Assembly: GCA_037127255.1 (NCBI GenBank)
Contig: JBANSL010000010.1
Location: forward strand, 33,830,120-33,894,119
From: Persicaria tinctoria
Taxonomy: Eukaryota > Streptophyta > Magnoliopsida > Caryophyllales > Polygonaceae
Direction: 5' to 3'
Length of the DNA: 64,000 nt
The position numbers and the translations under genes are program-made. The notes under the pieces are model-generated. The model was not told the origin of the DNA. It saw only the letters and a program-made list of their open reading frames with translations, and made no database searches. Shown here one piece after another: positions 53,644-64,000 of the stretch. How positions within the stretch are numbered: the first letter of the stretch is position 1; each line of letters starts with the position of its first letter.

Positions 53644-54512
53644 TTGAATTGATTCTAACTAGTTGTGCGGGCTAGATAGAATAAAACAATAGACAATCAA
53701 GCACAAAGAAGTTGAAACATTCAAATATAGGAAACAAGGAACGAGAATTAGAAACTCACAATCAATCCGAATGAAGCTTCAAATTGCAAGCAGAATAGAT
53801 GAGTTTAGTTCCTCATGGAAGACATCGCTCAAAATCTCTAAAGTGTCTGATGAAAGAATAGAACAGAAGTTCTGGAAAAATAACTAAATTTGGCCTTAAA
53901 TATGACCCAAAGTCGGCCATGAAACAATAAATAAGATCTAGGGTTTTTATTATTTAAAATGCAGCGCACAGCGCTGACGCCCAAATGTTGTGGGCGCAAC
54001 ATATGCAATTTTCCTTCTCCCCCTGCGACGGTACTGGCGGCGGCCGCAGCATACATGCTGCATCCGCTGCATCGGTGTTTCCCGGAAAATCCATCTCGAA
54101 TTTGCTCTTCTTCTCAACAGGAAAGTTGTAGCTCTCTGAAAGATCTTTCTAACGCATGGTTATAATAGTCAATCGGACAACCGAGGCCTCCAGAAAGTGC
54201 AAAACAAGTTCAGCATGTATGGTGACAACTTCTGCAGACTTGTTCTTCGTTTAGGCTCGCTTCTTCTTCTCAGGACCTCTTGAGATCTTCATGTAAGCTT
54301 CTTCGATCAACTAGACATTCTCATCCAATGCGTTACTCAACTCATGTCTCCTCCTCGGATCCACCATTACCTGAAATAATCAATAAAAGCGTGTAGATTC
54401 TGACTCCGACAACATAGAGAACTAATATGCAAATCGTGCTTAATCCATCAATGAAATGCATTTTAACTAAGCTAAGTGCAACCTATTATGCCTACCTAAA
54501 TGCATGCTATCA
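53644..54512 (-). mobile_element. Ty3/gypsy LTR, 5'-truncated on the plus map
   Basis: Minus-orientation LTR whose start TGATAGCATGCATTTAGG is at 54512. Homologous to 59640-60339 and (inverted) to 62432-63500. About 550 bp at its other end is missing. Contains a GC-rich zone with CGGCGGCCGC (54028-54050). Confidence 0.8.
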
Positions 54513-57500
54513 TAAGCTAATCGTAATGGCCTTCAAATTCCCATTTTTTAGCATTTCCCCACCTTATTAGTGATACCAAAGCTAGCCACAAACTTTCATC
54601 CCTTTTGGAGTACTAGATATGGCACTTCCTTCATTAACCCGAAATATCCCGTAAAATACAAGCCGTGTTGAAAATCTCATGCGGTAAGATGATCGTATTG
54701 ACCTTCAAATTCCCATTTTTCAGCATTTCCCCAACTTATTGGTGATACCAAAGCTAGCCACAAAGTTTCATCCCTTTTGGAGCACTAGAGATGACACTTC
54801 CTTCATTAACCCGAAATATCCCTTAAAATACAAACCGTGTTGCAAATCTCACGCGGTAAGCTAATCGTAATAGCCTCCAAATTCCCATTTTTTAGAATTT
54901 TCCCACCTTATTGGTGATATTAAAGCTACCCACAAAGTTTCAGCTCTTTTGGAGCACTAGAGATGGCACTTCCTTCATTAATCCGAAATCTCTTATAAAA
55001 ATACAAGCCGTGTTGCAAATCTCACGCGGTAAGATAATCGTATTGGCGTTCGAATGGTCAAAAATACCATATGAAATGGTCAAAAAATGAAATGTTTCGA
55101 AACTCGGATTTTTTCAACCAATTCATACTCAAATACCATATGAAATATATATGACGAATACTAGACCTTTTGGAGGCCCTAGAGTTGGGTGTCACGGGGT
55201 CCCCTTAGTTAGGTCGTGTTGCAAATCTCACACGGAAACCTGGTCGTGTTAGTCTTCGAATTCCCATTTTTTAGCAATTCTCCACCATATTGATGATACA
55301 AAAGCAATACCCACAAAGTTTCATCCCTTTTGGAGCACTAGAGATGGTACTTCGTACATTTACACGAAATCTCCATAAAAATACTAGCCGTGTTGCAAAT
55401 CTCACAAGGTAAGTTGATTGTATTTGCCTCGAAACTCCAATATTTTAGCATTTCCCCACCTTATTGGTGATATTAAAGCTACCCACAATGTTTCAACCTT
55501 TTTAGAGCACTAAAGATGGACCTTCCTTCATTAACCCGAAATCTCCAACAAAAATACAAGTCGTGTTGCAAATCTCACGCCATAAGATGATCGTATTGGC
55601 CTTCAAATTTTCATTTTTAGCATTTCACCACCTTATTGGTGATACCAAAGCTAGCCACAAAGTTTCATCCCTTTTGGAGCACTAGAGATGACACTTTCTT
55701 CATTAACCCAAAATATCCCTTAAAATACAAGCCGTGTTGCAAATCTCATGCGGTAAGCTATTCGTATTAGCCTTCAAATTCCCATTTTTTTTAGAATTTT
55801 CCCACCTTATTGGTGATATTAAATCTACCCACAAAGTTTCAGCCCTTTTGGAGCACTAGAGATGGCACTTACTTCATTAATCCGAAATCTCCTATAAAAA
55901 TACAAGTCGTGTTGCAAATCTCACGCGGTAAGATTATCGTATTGGCGTTCAAATTCCCATTTTTTTATCATTTCCCCACCTTATTTGTGTCACCAAAGCT
56001 ACTCACAAAGTTTCAGCCCTTTTGGAGCACTAGAAATGGCACTTTCTTCATTTACCCGAAATCTCCCTTAAAATACAAGTCGTGTTGCAAATCTAACGCG
56101 GTAAGCTGATCTTATTAGCCTCCAAACTCCCATTTTTTTAGCATTTCCCCACCTTATTGGTGATACCTAAGCTACCTCCAAAGTTTCATCCCTTTTGGAG
56201 CACTAGATATGGCCCTTTCTTCATTAACCCAAAATCGCCAAAATAAAAATCAGGGCCAAATGGTCAAAAAATGAAATGTTTCGAAACTCGTATTTTTCAG
56301 CCAATTCATATTCAAATACCATATGAAACATATATGACGAATACTAGACCATTTGGAGCCCCCAGAGTCGGGTTTTAGGGCGTCTGCTTAGTTAAGCCAT
56401 GTTGCAACTCTCACGCGAAAACCTGATCGTATTGGTCTTCAAATTCCCATTTTTTAGTATTTTCCTAACTTATTGGTGATACATAAGCTACCCACAAAGT
56501 TTCATCCCTTTTGGAGTACTAGAGATGATACTTTCTTCATTGACCTGAAATCTCCCTAAAAATACAAGCCGTGTTGCAAATCTCACGCGTTAAGCTGATC
56601 GTATTTGCTCCAAACTCCAATTTTTTAGCATTTCCCGGCCTTATTGGTGATATTAAAGCTACCCACAAAGTTACAGCCATTTTGGAGCACTAAAGATGGA
56701 ACTTTCTTCATTAACCCGAAATTTCCCAAAAAAATACAGGTCGTGTTGCAAATATCAGGCGGTAAGCTGATCCTAATGGCCTTCAAATTCCCATTTTTTA
56801 GCATTTCCCCACCTTATTAGTGATACCAAAGCTAGCCACAAACTTTCATCCCTTTTTGAGCACTAGAGATGACAATTCCTTCATTAACCCGAAATATCCC
56901 TTCAAATACAAGTCGTGTTGCAAATCTCACGCAGTAAGCTGATCGTATTAGCCTCCAAATTCCCATTTTTTAGAATTTTCCGACCTTATTGGTGATATTA
57001 AAGCTACCCACAAAGTTTCAGCCCTTTTGGAGCACTAGAGATGGCACTTCATTCATTAATCCAAAATCTCCCACAAAAATACAAGCCGTGTTGCAAATCT
57101 CATGCGGTAAGATGATCGTATTGGCATTCAAATTCCCATTTTGTAGCATTTCCCCACCTTATTGGTGTCACCAAAGCTACCCACAAAGTTTAAGCCCTTT
57201 TGGAGCATTAGAAATGACACTTCCTTCATAGACTCGAAATCTCCCTTAAAATACAAGTCGTGTTGCAAATCTAACGCGGTAAGCTAATCTTATTAGCCTC
57301 CAAACTCCCATTTGTTAGCATTTCCCTGCGTCATTGGTGATACCAAAGGTACCTCCAAAGTTTCATCCCTTTTGGAGCACTAGAGATGACACTTCCTTCA
57401 ATAAACCAAAATCGCCCAAAATACAAATCGGGGCCAAATGGTAAAAAAAAAAATGAAATATTTCGCAACTTGGATTTTTTCAGCCAATTCATACTCAAAT

Positions 57501-57927
57501 ACCATATAAAACATATACTACGAATACTAGAACATTTCGAGCCCCCAGAGTCGGGTTTCACGACGTCCTCTTAGTTAAGCCGTGTTGCAACTCTCACGCG
57601 GAAACCTGATCGTATTGGTCTTCAAATTCCCATTTTTTATCATTTCCCCAACTTATTGGTGATACCAAAGCTAACCACAAAGTTTCATCCCTTTTTGAGC
57701 ACTAGAGATGTCACTTCCTTCATTAACCCGAAATATCCCTTAAAATACAAACCGTGTTGCAAATCTCACGCGGTAAGTTGATCGTAATAGCCTCCAAATT
57801 CCTATTTTTTATAATTTTCCCACGTTATTGGTGATATGAAAGCTACTCACAAAGTTTCAGCCCTTTTGGAGCAATGGAGATGACACTTCCTTCATTAATC
57901 CGAAATCTCCTATAAAAATACAAGTCG
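54513..57927. repeat. 172-bp tandem repeat array with ~1183-bp higher-order period
   Basis: About 20 monomers of roughly 172 bp. The CCTTCAAATTCCCATTTTTT start recurs at 54530, 54702 and 54874 (172 bp each). Each monomer contains CCACCTTATTGGTGATACCA, AAGTTTCATCCCTTTTGGAG and a CGTGTTGCAAATCTCACGCG-like end. A variant monomer with AATGAAATGTTTCGAAACTC recurs at 55086, 56270 and 57452 (1184 and 1182 bp apart), giving a higher-order unit of about seven monomers. Open frames across it are incidental. It lies between the gag of a gypsy element and an LTR of the same family. Confidence 0.92.
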
Positions 57928-59006
57928 GGGCTGATAGCCTCTGTTGTAATTGTTGTTGTTGAAATACCCAAGATTTCCATAATTGCCTTGCTTAGGCCTT
58001 GTTGAGCGAAATTCCCAATGACATTCAAATCAAAATTAGGATCTTGTAGAAGCGGGCACATATCCATAGGATGAGTGTATTGATTTCAAAGACCACATGC
58101 CTTCAATTGTCGAGGAGTTCTATTAATGACCAATTGTTTCATCATCTCCTTTACCTCTGCCATATCAGTCTGAAGTGCAGCCATAGGGGCTTCAACAACG
58201 AGTACACCCCTTGCACGAGGGCTCTTATTGAACTGTCTGGAGCCCTCAAATAGCTCCTTAATCACATCCCAAGCTGCGGCAGGCGTCTTGTTCAGCATGT
58301 TTTCTCCACAAGTAGAATTCACTGTTTTGCACTCTATATCAATCAGCCCATTAAAGAGAAAGAGAACCAGATCCTTTTGAGAGTACCCATGGCATGGGCA
58401 GCTGGCGCAGAGTTTCTTGAAGCGCTCAAAGTACTCATGTATCGACTCTGTCGCGTACTGCTCAATGCTGCTGATTGACCTTTTCAAACCATTGAGCTTT
58501 GTTGTAGGGAAGTACATCTCTAGGAAGACTCTCTTCATCTCAGCCCAAGTAGAAATAGATCCAGGTGGCAGATAGAAGAACCATTCATTCGCCTCATCCT
58601 TCAAAGAGAAGGGAAAAACTCTCAGCTTAATTTGATCTTCAGTTACATTCTCTGGTTTCATCCCAACAACAACCGTATGGAATTCAGACAGATGCTTGTG
58701 AGAGTCCTCCCCACTCAACCCATGGAATTTGGGTAGAAGATGAACTACCCCAGACTTCAGCTCAAAGTTGACTCCTTCTGCTAGCGCAGGGAATTGGATT
58801 GCCAGGGCTTGCTGTTCCAGATCAGGAGCAGAAAGCTCCTTAAGAGTGCAGTTCACGTCGACAACCATCTCTGTTGTAGGTTCTTCTTTATCAAAAGGGA
58901 GTTCGCAAAAGCGATCACGAGTTTCTCGCCTTAGAGCGGCAAGGGTCCTTTCAATCTCTGAATCAATCGGCAACAAAGAAGAATTAGTAGCACGGGTATG
59001 GACCAT
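57928..59006 (-). pseudogene. Ty3/gypsy gag (Athila/Tat-like), stop near its end
   Basis: A 306-codon gag frame (59006-58086). The N-terminus is MVHTRATNSSLLPIDSEIER, the gag core has LLPKFHGLSGEDSHKHLSEF, EANEWFFYLPPGSISTWAEM and IHEYFERFKKLCASCPCHGY, and the C-terminal part has a MAEVKEMMKQL helix. A TGA at 58088-58086 interrupts CGL-NQYTHPMDMCPLL, a segment normally part of the gag Cys/His region. The frame then stays open to about 57940 (DPNFDLNVIGNFAQQG) and is cut by the tandem array. No protease, RT or integrase follows. Confidence 0.88.
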
Positions 59007-59066
59007 ATAAGACGGTCCACACCAAGATTAACACTAAAAACACACAAGAATTAAATAAAAATCCAT

Positions 59067-59079
59067 GGCAACGGCGCCA
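59067..59079 (-). promoter_or_regulatory. Gypsy primer-binding site (tRNA-Asp type)
   Basis: On the minus strand TGGCGCCGTTGCC, 4 nt from the LTR, the same tRNA-Asp complement as in the element at 30119-39308 but shorter. Confidence 0.8.
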
Positions 59080-59083
59080 AATT

Positions 59084-60339
59084 TGACGGAGGGAAAACCT
59101 ATCGTTGATCCGCCAAAGAAAACTCAAACCTATAGCAAGTATAGCAATAAGCAAGAGGTCGATCCACAGGGAAAGTTATAATTCCAGTTTGATTTAAGTG
59201 TCAATCAAAGTAACCAATTTGGGGGTTTTTGCTTGTGAAAGTTCCGCCTTTTATCAAAGCGGAGTGAAGAAAGCAAAGTAAATGGATTTGTTTTAAACAA
59301 TTTAAAGAAGCAATTCTACTTACAATTTTCCACTTTATTGGGTTAAAGCGATCCTTGTAACTTCTTCTCGTCCTATTAAGTTTCCTCTGAATGCCCTTGT
59401 CCCGACCTAATATAGTTACTAGTCCAATCAGTCCTAGAAACCCTTATCAATCGAACAGTCCCTAAAGAAGGATTTAACCCAATTGATAGCTTTAAGTTCA
59501 GAGATTAGCCAAGGTATTTGCAGTCCCTAAAGAGGGATTTAACAACACATCCAACTTCCTACTTGTTCAATTAGTTCAATCAGCCCTAAAGGAACAAGTT
59601 TGCCACTTAGGTTAAGGTTCACAATCAGTAATCTATAAAACCTTAGCAATTGAATTGATTCTAACTAGTTGCACGGGCTAGATAGAATAAAATAATAGAC
59701 AATCAAGCACAAAAAAGTTGAAGCATTCAAATATAGGAAACAAGGAACGAGAATTAGAAACTCACAATCAATCCAAATAAAGCTTCAAATTGCAGGCAGA
59801 ATAGATGAGTTTAGTTCCTCATGGAAGACATCGCTCAAAATCTCTAAAGTGTCTAACGAATGAATAGAATAGAAGTGTTGGAAAATAAACTAAAAGTGGC
59901 CTTATATATGATCCAACGTCGGCCATAAGCAAATAACTAAGATCTGAGGGTTTTTTATTATTCAAAACGTTGCGAAATAGCGCTGACGACCAATGCTGCA
60001 GCCGCAGCATGTGCTGCTCCCTTTTGCCCGCTGCAGCGGCCCCTGCTGCGGCCGCGACATCTCTTTTGCCGTGTCCATTTGGCTTTTTTCCGAGAGTAGC
60101 TCCACTTGTCTTGCTTTTCTTCTTTCTTTGCTCCTTTCCAATGTTTCTTGTATTCCTCTTCAAGGTATTGCATCGCCCAATTGTGTTCCGATTTAATCTG
60201 CAAGATAAACACAAATTTGTGCAGAATCCGAACTCTTCTAAAATAATCACAAGATGCAATTTAGCAACAAAGTATGAAAGAAATGCAACCTAACTAAACT
60301 AAAAATGCCTATAATGCCTATCTAAGATATGCAATTTCA
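59084..60339 (-). repeat. Gypsy 5' LTR (about 1256 bp, minus strand)
   Basis: Plus-strand ends TGACGGAGGGAAAACC and GATATGCAATTTCA. Contains a GC-rich zone with GCTGCAGCGGCCCCTGCTGC (60030-60058). Its central part matches 53644-54100 closely, but the two differ strongly toward the LTR start, so they are not a recent LTR pair. Confidence 0.75.
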
Positions 60340-62431
60340 AATTGTCTAAAATAAATCCATCTGACACATACATTCTGAGCTCGCCCATTGATGAACTAGG
60401 TTTAGAGCCATCAGCTGAGGCTCAAGAGGTAATAAAGGTAAACTTTTGCAATTTTGAAGGTAATGGTGTTTATGTTGATCCTTTTTATTGCTATTTTGAT
60501 AAGCCACCAGCGGAACTGTGTTGGTGGTATCATATTTCTTCAGGAGAGAGTCATGCTAGACTCTTTGATAGATTGAAAGGGTTCTTGAGTTCCACATTTT
60601 ATGCTTTCAATTTATTGTGCTATGATGTCTTTTCTAAGATGTGTGCACATGAATATGATAGGATACTGAGGGCCTTGACGATGTCTGATAGCTATGATCA
60701 TGAGAATTGAAAATAAGTCAAGTCAATGACATTAAAGAAAGGCGCTTCTCAGGAGGCAACCCGAGGTAAGTTTTCTAATTTAGTTATTTCAATTCCTAGT
60801 TAGCTAGTTTTCTTTTCAATAAATTAGGTTTCCCATTAGGCATTAGATAGTTGTTTTTGGTTTGGGATAGACTAAGCTTTCAGGAAAGGCCGCCACGATG
60901 CTCAGATCTAACTTATTTGTCAGCGATGTCATGATCCTACTCTTCCACCACATTGTGAGCATTTCATTCATCTCTTCCTTTATGTTTTTATTTTTTGTTG
61001 TCTTTTATGTTTCATTGAGGACAATGAAAGGTTTAAGTGTGAGGGAGGGATTGCATATAGATAGAGTTTCCATGTCATGTTTATTTATGTCTTCATATTT
61101 ATTTTTACTCATATATCACATTTAAAAAAATCACAAAAATATCATGCATTGCATTTACGTGTTATTAAAGATACCCATCTTGGTTTAGTTTCTCCTCTAA
61201 TTTATTTTTATGATCTCATTGCATAAATCCCATGATTTGATTGAATTGCTTGAAAATGATTTTCGGAGCATGATTTGAGAATATAATTGAGCAAGTATGG
61301 TTCATGGTTGAGGTTTAATTGAAATCTAGCAAAAACATAACCCTTTGTGAGTTTGTTTTGGCCTTATAGGGACTTTACATATTATTTCATTTTGCTTTTA
61401 TTGTGTGATTATACTCTCCATTTGCTTCTTATTTCATGACCATATTGCACATGTTTGTTGCTTGTCAATTTCAAATGATTGAGGCATGTTTTCTTTAGCC
61501 GTATTATACCTTATCTACCCTTTGCATTATCCTTTGCTTGAAGCCAATATGAGCCTTAAAGCCTATTTTTTTTATAGCTCCACAAAAATATATCCTAGAC
61601 AATGATTAGCCTGACCCCATCCGAAAATTAGGAGGAGAATTGATGAAAAAATCTATATGTTGGAGTTGCTTTGAGTGGAGATGATGTATGTATGGTTGTG
61701 CATTGCGAGAGGCATAGCCGAAATAAGGTAAACCTTCTTGCATAATAGAGATGACTTGTTACTAGGGGCCTAAGGAGGATAAAATTCACTTAGGAGTAAA
61801 AGTCTAGTAAGCTTGGACCTAAGGAGGATAAAATTCACCTAGGGGCAAAAGTAAGCATAAAAGAAAAGAAAAGAAGTCATCATCCAAATAGAAAAAATGC
61901 ATGAGTTGTATGGCTATTGAAATCGAAGAGTGCTTATTGATGTGTATTGGAGTTTATGTTATTGGAATGGTTTGTGAAGTATGGAAGTTTTTGGTGTTGT
62001 TCTGGTTGGTTGTTGTTCCTTTTTCCCGGATTTTTAGCACCACAAGCCCTAAATATTTCTCATACCTTATGTTCCCACCAAAGCCCCATTACAACCCTAT
62101 AAAAGTCATCATGATGTTGTTTGCAAGTGATGACTTTCACGGTGTATAGAGCATTTTGGATTGAGTTGAGAGTTGGATTTTAAAGCCTAAACACATGAGA
62201 GCTTGAGTGAAACACATTATCCTGGTGAGGTTGGATTAAATTTGCCTTTACTATTGGATTGCTCACATATTTGCTAGGATATTTGTTCTCTTATTCATGT
62301 TTCCTATTGCTTGATGTTGCTTTTATAAAATTATAGTATGAAGATCTTATTTGTGGGATGATTAATTCTATATTTATTTTTCATTGCTTGAGGACAAGCA
62401 AAAGCTTAAGTGTGGACTGTGTGGGAGAGTT
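60340..62431 (+). mobile_element. 3' internal part of a plus-strand gypsy element
   Basis: Ends with TTGAGGACAAGCAAAAGC and a PPT-like GTGGACTGTGTGGGAGAG before the LTR at 62432. Contains GCGCTTCTCAGGAGGCAACC near 60740 and TTTAAGTGTGAGGGAGGG near 61035, both hallmarks of Athila/Tat 3' regions, and a duplicated CCTAAGGAGGATAAAATTCA (61770 and 61819). No pol is present. Confidence 0.7.
60342..60710 (+). CDS. 122-codon ORF in the gypsy 3' region, unknown
   Basis: The frame reads DELGLEPSAEAQEVIKVNFC, FDKPPAELCWWYHISSGESH and ends MSDSYDHEN. It sits just upstream of the AGGAGGCAACC landmark that normally follows the last ORF of Athila-type elements, so it may be the C-terminal end of a truncated element ORF. 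The first codons probably belong to junction sequence. No domain recognised. Confidence 0.4.
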   Translation: MSKINPSDTYILSSPIDELGLEPSAEAQEVIKVNFCNFEGNGVYVDPFYCYFDKPPAELCWWYHISSGESHARLFDRLKGFLSSTFYAFNLLCYDVFSKMCAHEYDRILRALTMSDSYDHEN

Positions 62432-63830
62432 TGATAGCATGCATTTAGGTAGGCATAATAGGTTGCATTTAGCTTAGTTAAGATGCATATCATGCATGAT
62501 TTAAGTAGAATTTGAATATTTGCTCTCTATGTTAGTGGAGTCGGAATCTACACGTTTTTATTGATTATTTCAGGTAACTGTGGATCCGAGAAGGATAAAT
62601 GGGTTGATGACGCATTAGATGAGAATGTCTAGTTGATCAAAGAAGCTTACATGAAGATCTCAAGAGGTCCTGAGAAGAAGAAGCGGACATAAACGAAGAA
62701 TAAGTCTGCAGAAGTTGTCGTCAGACATGCTGAACTTGTTTTGCACTTTCTAGAGGCCTCAGTTGTCCGATTGACTATTATGACCATGCGCTGGAAAGCT
62801 TTTTCAGAGAACTACAACTTTCCTGTTGACAAGAAGAGCAAATTCGAAACAGATTTTCCGTGGTCCGATTGACTATTATGACCATCCGTGGCCGCATCAT
62901 GCATGCCGCGGCCGCCGCATCCATCCCACGGCCGCAACATTTGGTGTCAGCGCTGGACCCTGCGTTTTGAATATTAAAAACCCTAGCTTCTAGTATTTTG
63001 TTTCATGGCCGACTTTGGGTCATATATAAGGCCGAATTAAGTTATTTTTAAGAACTTCTATTCTATTCTTTCATTCATCAGACACTTTAGAGATTTGAGC
63101 AATGTCTTCTATAAGAAACTAAACTCATCTATTCTGCCTGCAATTTGAAGCTTTATTTGGATTGATTGTGAGTTTCTAATTCTCGTTCCTTGTTTCGTAT
63201 ATTTGAATGCTTCAACTTCTTTGTGCTTGATTGTTTATTGTTTTGTTCTATCTTGTCTGGCCAACTTGGTAGAATCAATTCAATTGCTAGAGTTTTGTAG
63301 ATTCCTGATTGTGAACCTTAACCCAAGTAGCAAACTTGTCCCTTTAGGGTTGATTGAACTAATTGGATAGGTAAGAAGTTGGACGTGTTGTTAAATCCCT
63401 CATTAGGGACTGCAAATAACTTGGTTAATCTCTGAACTCAAAGCTATCAATTGGGTTAAATCCTTCTTTAGGGATTGTTCGGTTGATAAGGGTTTCTAGG
63501 ACTGATTGGACTAGTAACTGTATTAGGTCGGGACAAGGGCATTCATAGGAAACCTAAAAGGACAAGAGGAAGTTACAATATCAATTCAACCAAATAAAGT
63601 GGATAGTTGTAGGTAGAGCGATCTTCTCTAAATTATTTTGCATTATTTGTTTTTATTTTATTTTGTTTTCTTTTCAATCTCAATGAACCAAAACCCCCCT
63701 TTCTACTAATTGGTAAATACACTTTGAGGAGAACTACTTGATTCTTTGTGGGATTGGCCTCTTACTTACTTGCTATACTAGTTTGTAGGTTTGAGTTTTA
63801 TTTTGATACAGATACGACGCTAATTTGATG
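62432..63830 (+). repeat. Gypsy 3' LTR (plus strand, about 1.4 kb)
   Basis: Starts TGATAGCATGCATTTAGG directly after the PPT. Same subfamily as the minus-strand LTR at 53644-54512, in opposite orientation. Contains a GCCGCGGCCGCCGC zone (62910-62925). The right end is not sharply defined (near GACGCTAATTTGA). Confidence 0.75.
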
Positions 63831-64000
63831 AACGAAGAGAGTTTAGCAGCCCATATGGCGAACATCGCTCTCTCTCCAATTGTCTGATAGAACGTAGAAT
63901 AGAATAGAAGTCGTCCCCAAAATAACATAAATCCGACCTTATATTAAGTCTAAGTCGGCCAAAACAACCCAACAACGAACCTAGGGTTTCTTAAATAAAA
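63831..64000 (-). repeat. Gypsy LTR fragment running off the window (minus strand)
   Basis: GAACATCGCTCTC, TAGAATAGAAGTCG, AGTCTAAGTCGGCCAAAACA and CCTAGGGTTTCTTAAATAAAA align with 59820-59970 of the minus-strand LTR at roughly 70% by eye. Confidence 0.65.

Noticed and set aside
54028..54050. GCGGCCGC (NotI-like) clusters in LTRs, suspected cloning vector
   Set aside because: They occur in three LTRs of the same family embedded in homologous retroelement sequence with variant spelling, so they are native.

Overview
The window is nuclear DNA of a flowering plant, probably a eudicot. The evidence is plant-specific gene families with plant-type introns (TauE/SafE exporter, CYP707A, ICR/RIP, HASTY, DEG1, callose synthase), plant LTR-retrotransposon lineages (Sirevirus and Athila/Tat), Stowaway MITEs, Mutator-like and CACTA elements, and very AT-rich spacers. 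The species cannot be named from the sequence alone. I see no tRNA, rRNA, CRISPR or prokaryotic feature.

Nearly all recognisable host genes are fragments. Bases 1-15926 hold pieces of at least nine unrelated genes, most keeping introns: a TauE/SafE exporter, beta-galactosidase, cytosolic glucose-6-phosphate dehydrogenase, an SP1/MUL1-type RING ligase, CYP707A (minus strand), GONST1, TTN5/ARL2, RAB5 and ICR/RIP. The block ends in a degraded hairpin followed by CTAG|T, which looks like a Helitron 3' terminus, so a fragment-collecting Helitron is a good hypothesis for part or all of it. Bases 17.7-19.0 kb hold the 3' part of HASTY (exportin-5 orthologue) on the minus strand. A possible intact small plastid membrane protein lies at 19649-20080. 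A 1.27-kb Mutator-like element with a perfect 9-bp target duplication lies at 20783-22049. A DEG1 protease fragment lies at 23.6 kb, followed by duplicated segments and remnants of a Ty3/gypsy and a CACTA element up to 29 kb.

Bases 28997-53002 are a three-level nest that can be read directly from its target-site duplications. A Sirevirus (Ty1/copia, minus strand, duplication GACCT) has decayed gag-pol but an open 566-codon envelope-like third ORF. An Athila-like Ty3/gypsy element (30119-39308, duplication GTACC, both LTRs 2092 bp) sits in its 3' internal region. A 5.06-kb CACTA element (47260-52317, duplication GCC) sits in its 5' LTR. The Athila-like element carries one 1135-codon ORF that joins gag and protease to the very end of an integrase, with no reverse transcriptase, RNase H or integrase core. 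The CACTA element carries exon pieces of FtsH, callose synthase and a DExH helicase and no visible transposase.

Bases 53.6-64 kb are a patchwork of a second Ty3/gypsy family in both orientations. A gag ORF and a 5' LTR lie on the minus strand. Between that gag and an LTR lies a 3.4-kb tandem array with a 172-bp period and an approximately 1183-bp higher-order period. A plus-strand 3' half with its LTR follows, and a further minus-strand LTR runs off the end.

The observations most worth following are the RT-less gag-protease/integrase-tail ORF, the short peptide/DNA word (VDLDK/VEIDQ, about GTCGAGNTCGAC) shared by its gag and its LTRs, the satellite-like array inside a retroelement, and the repeated capture of host-gene fragments by several transposon classes.
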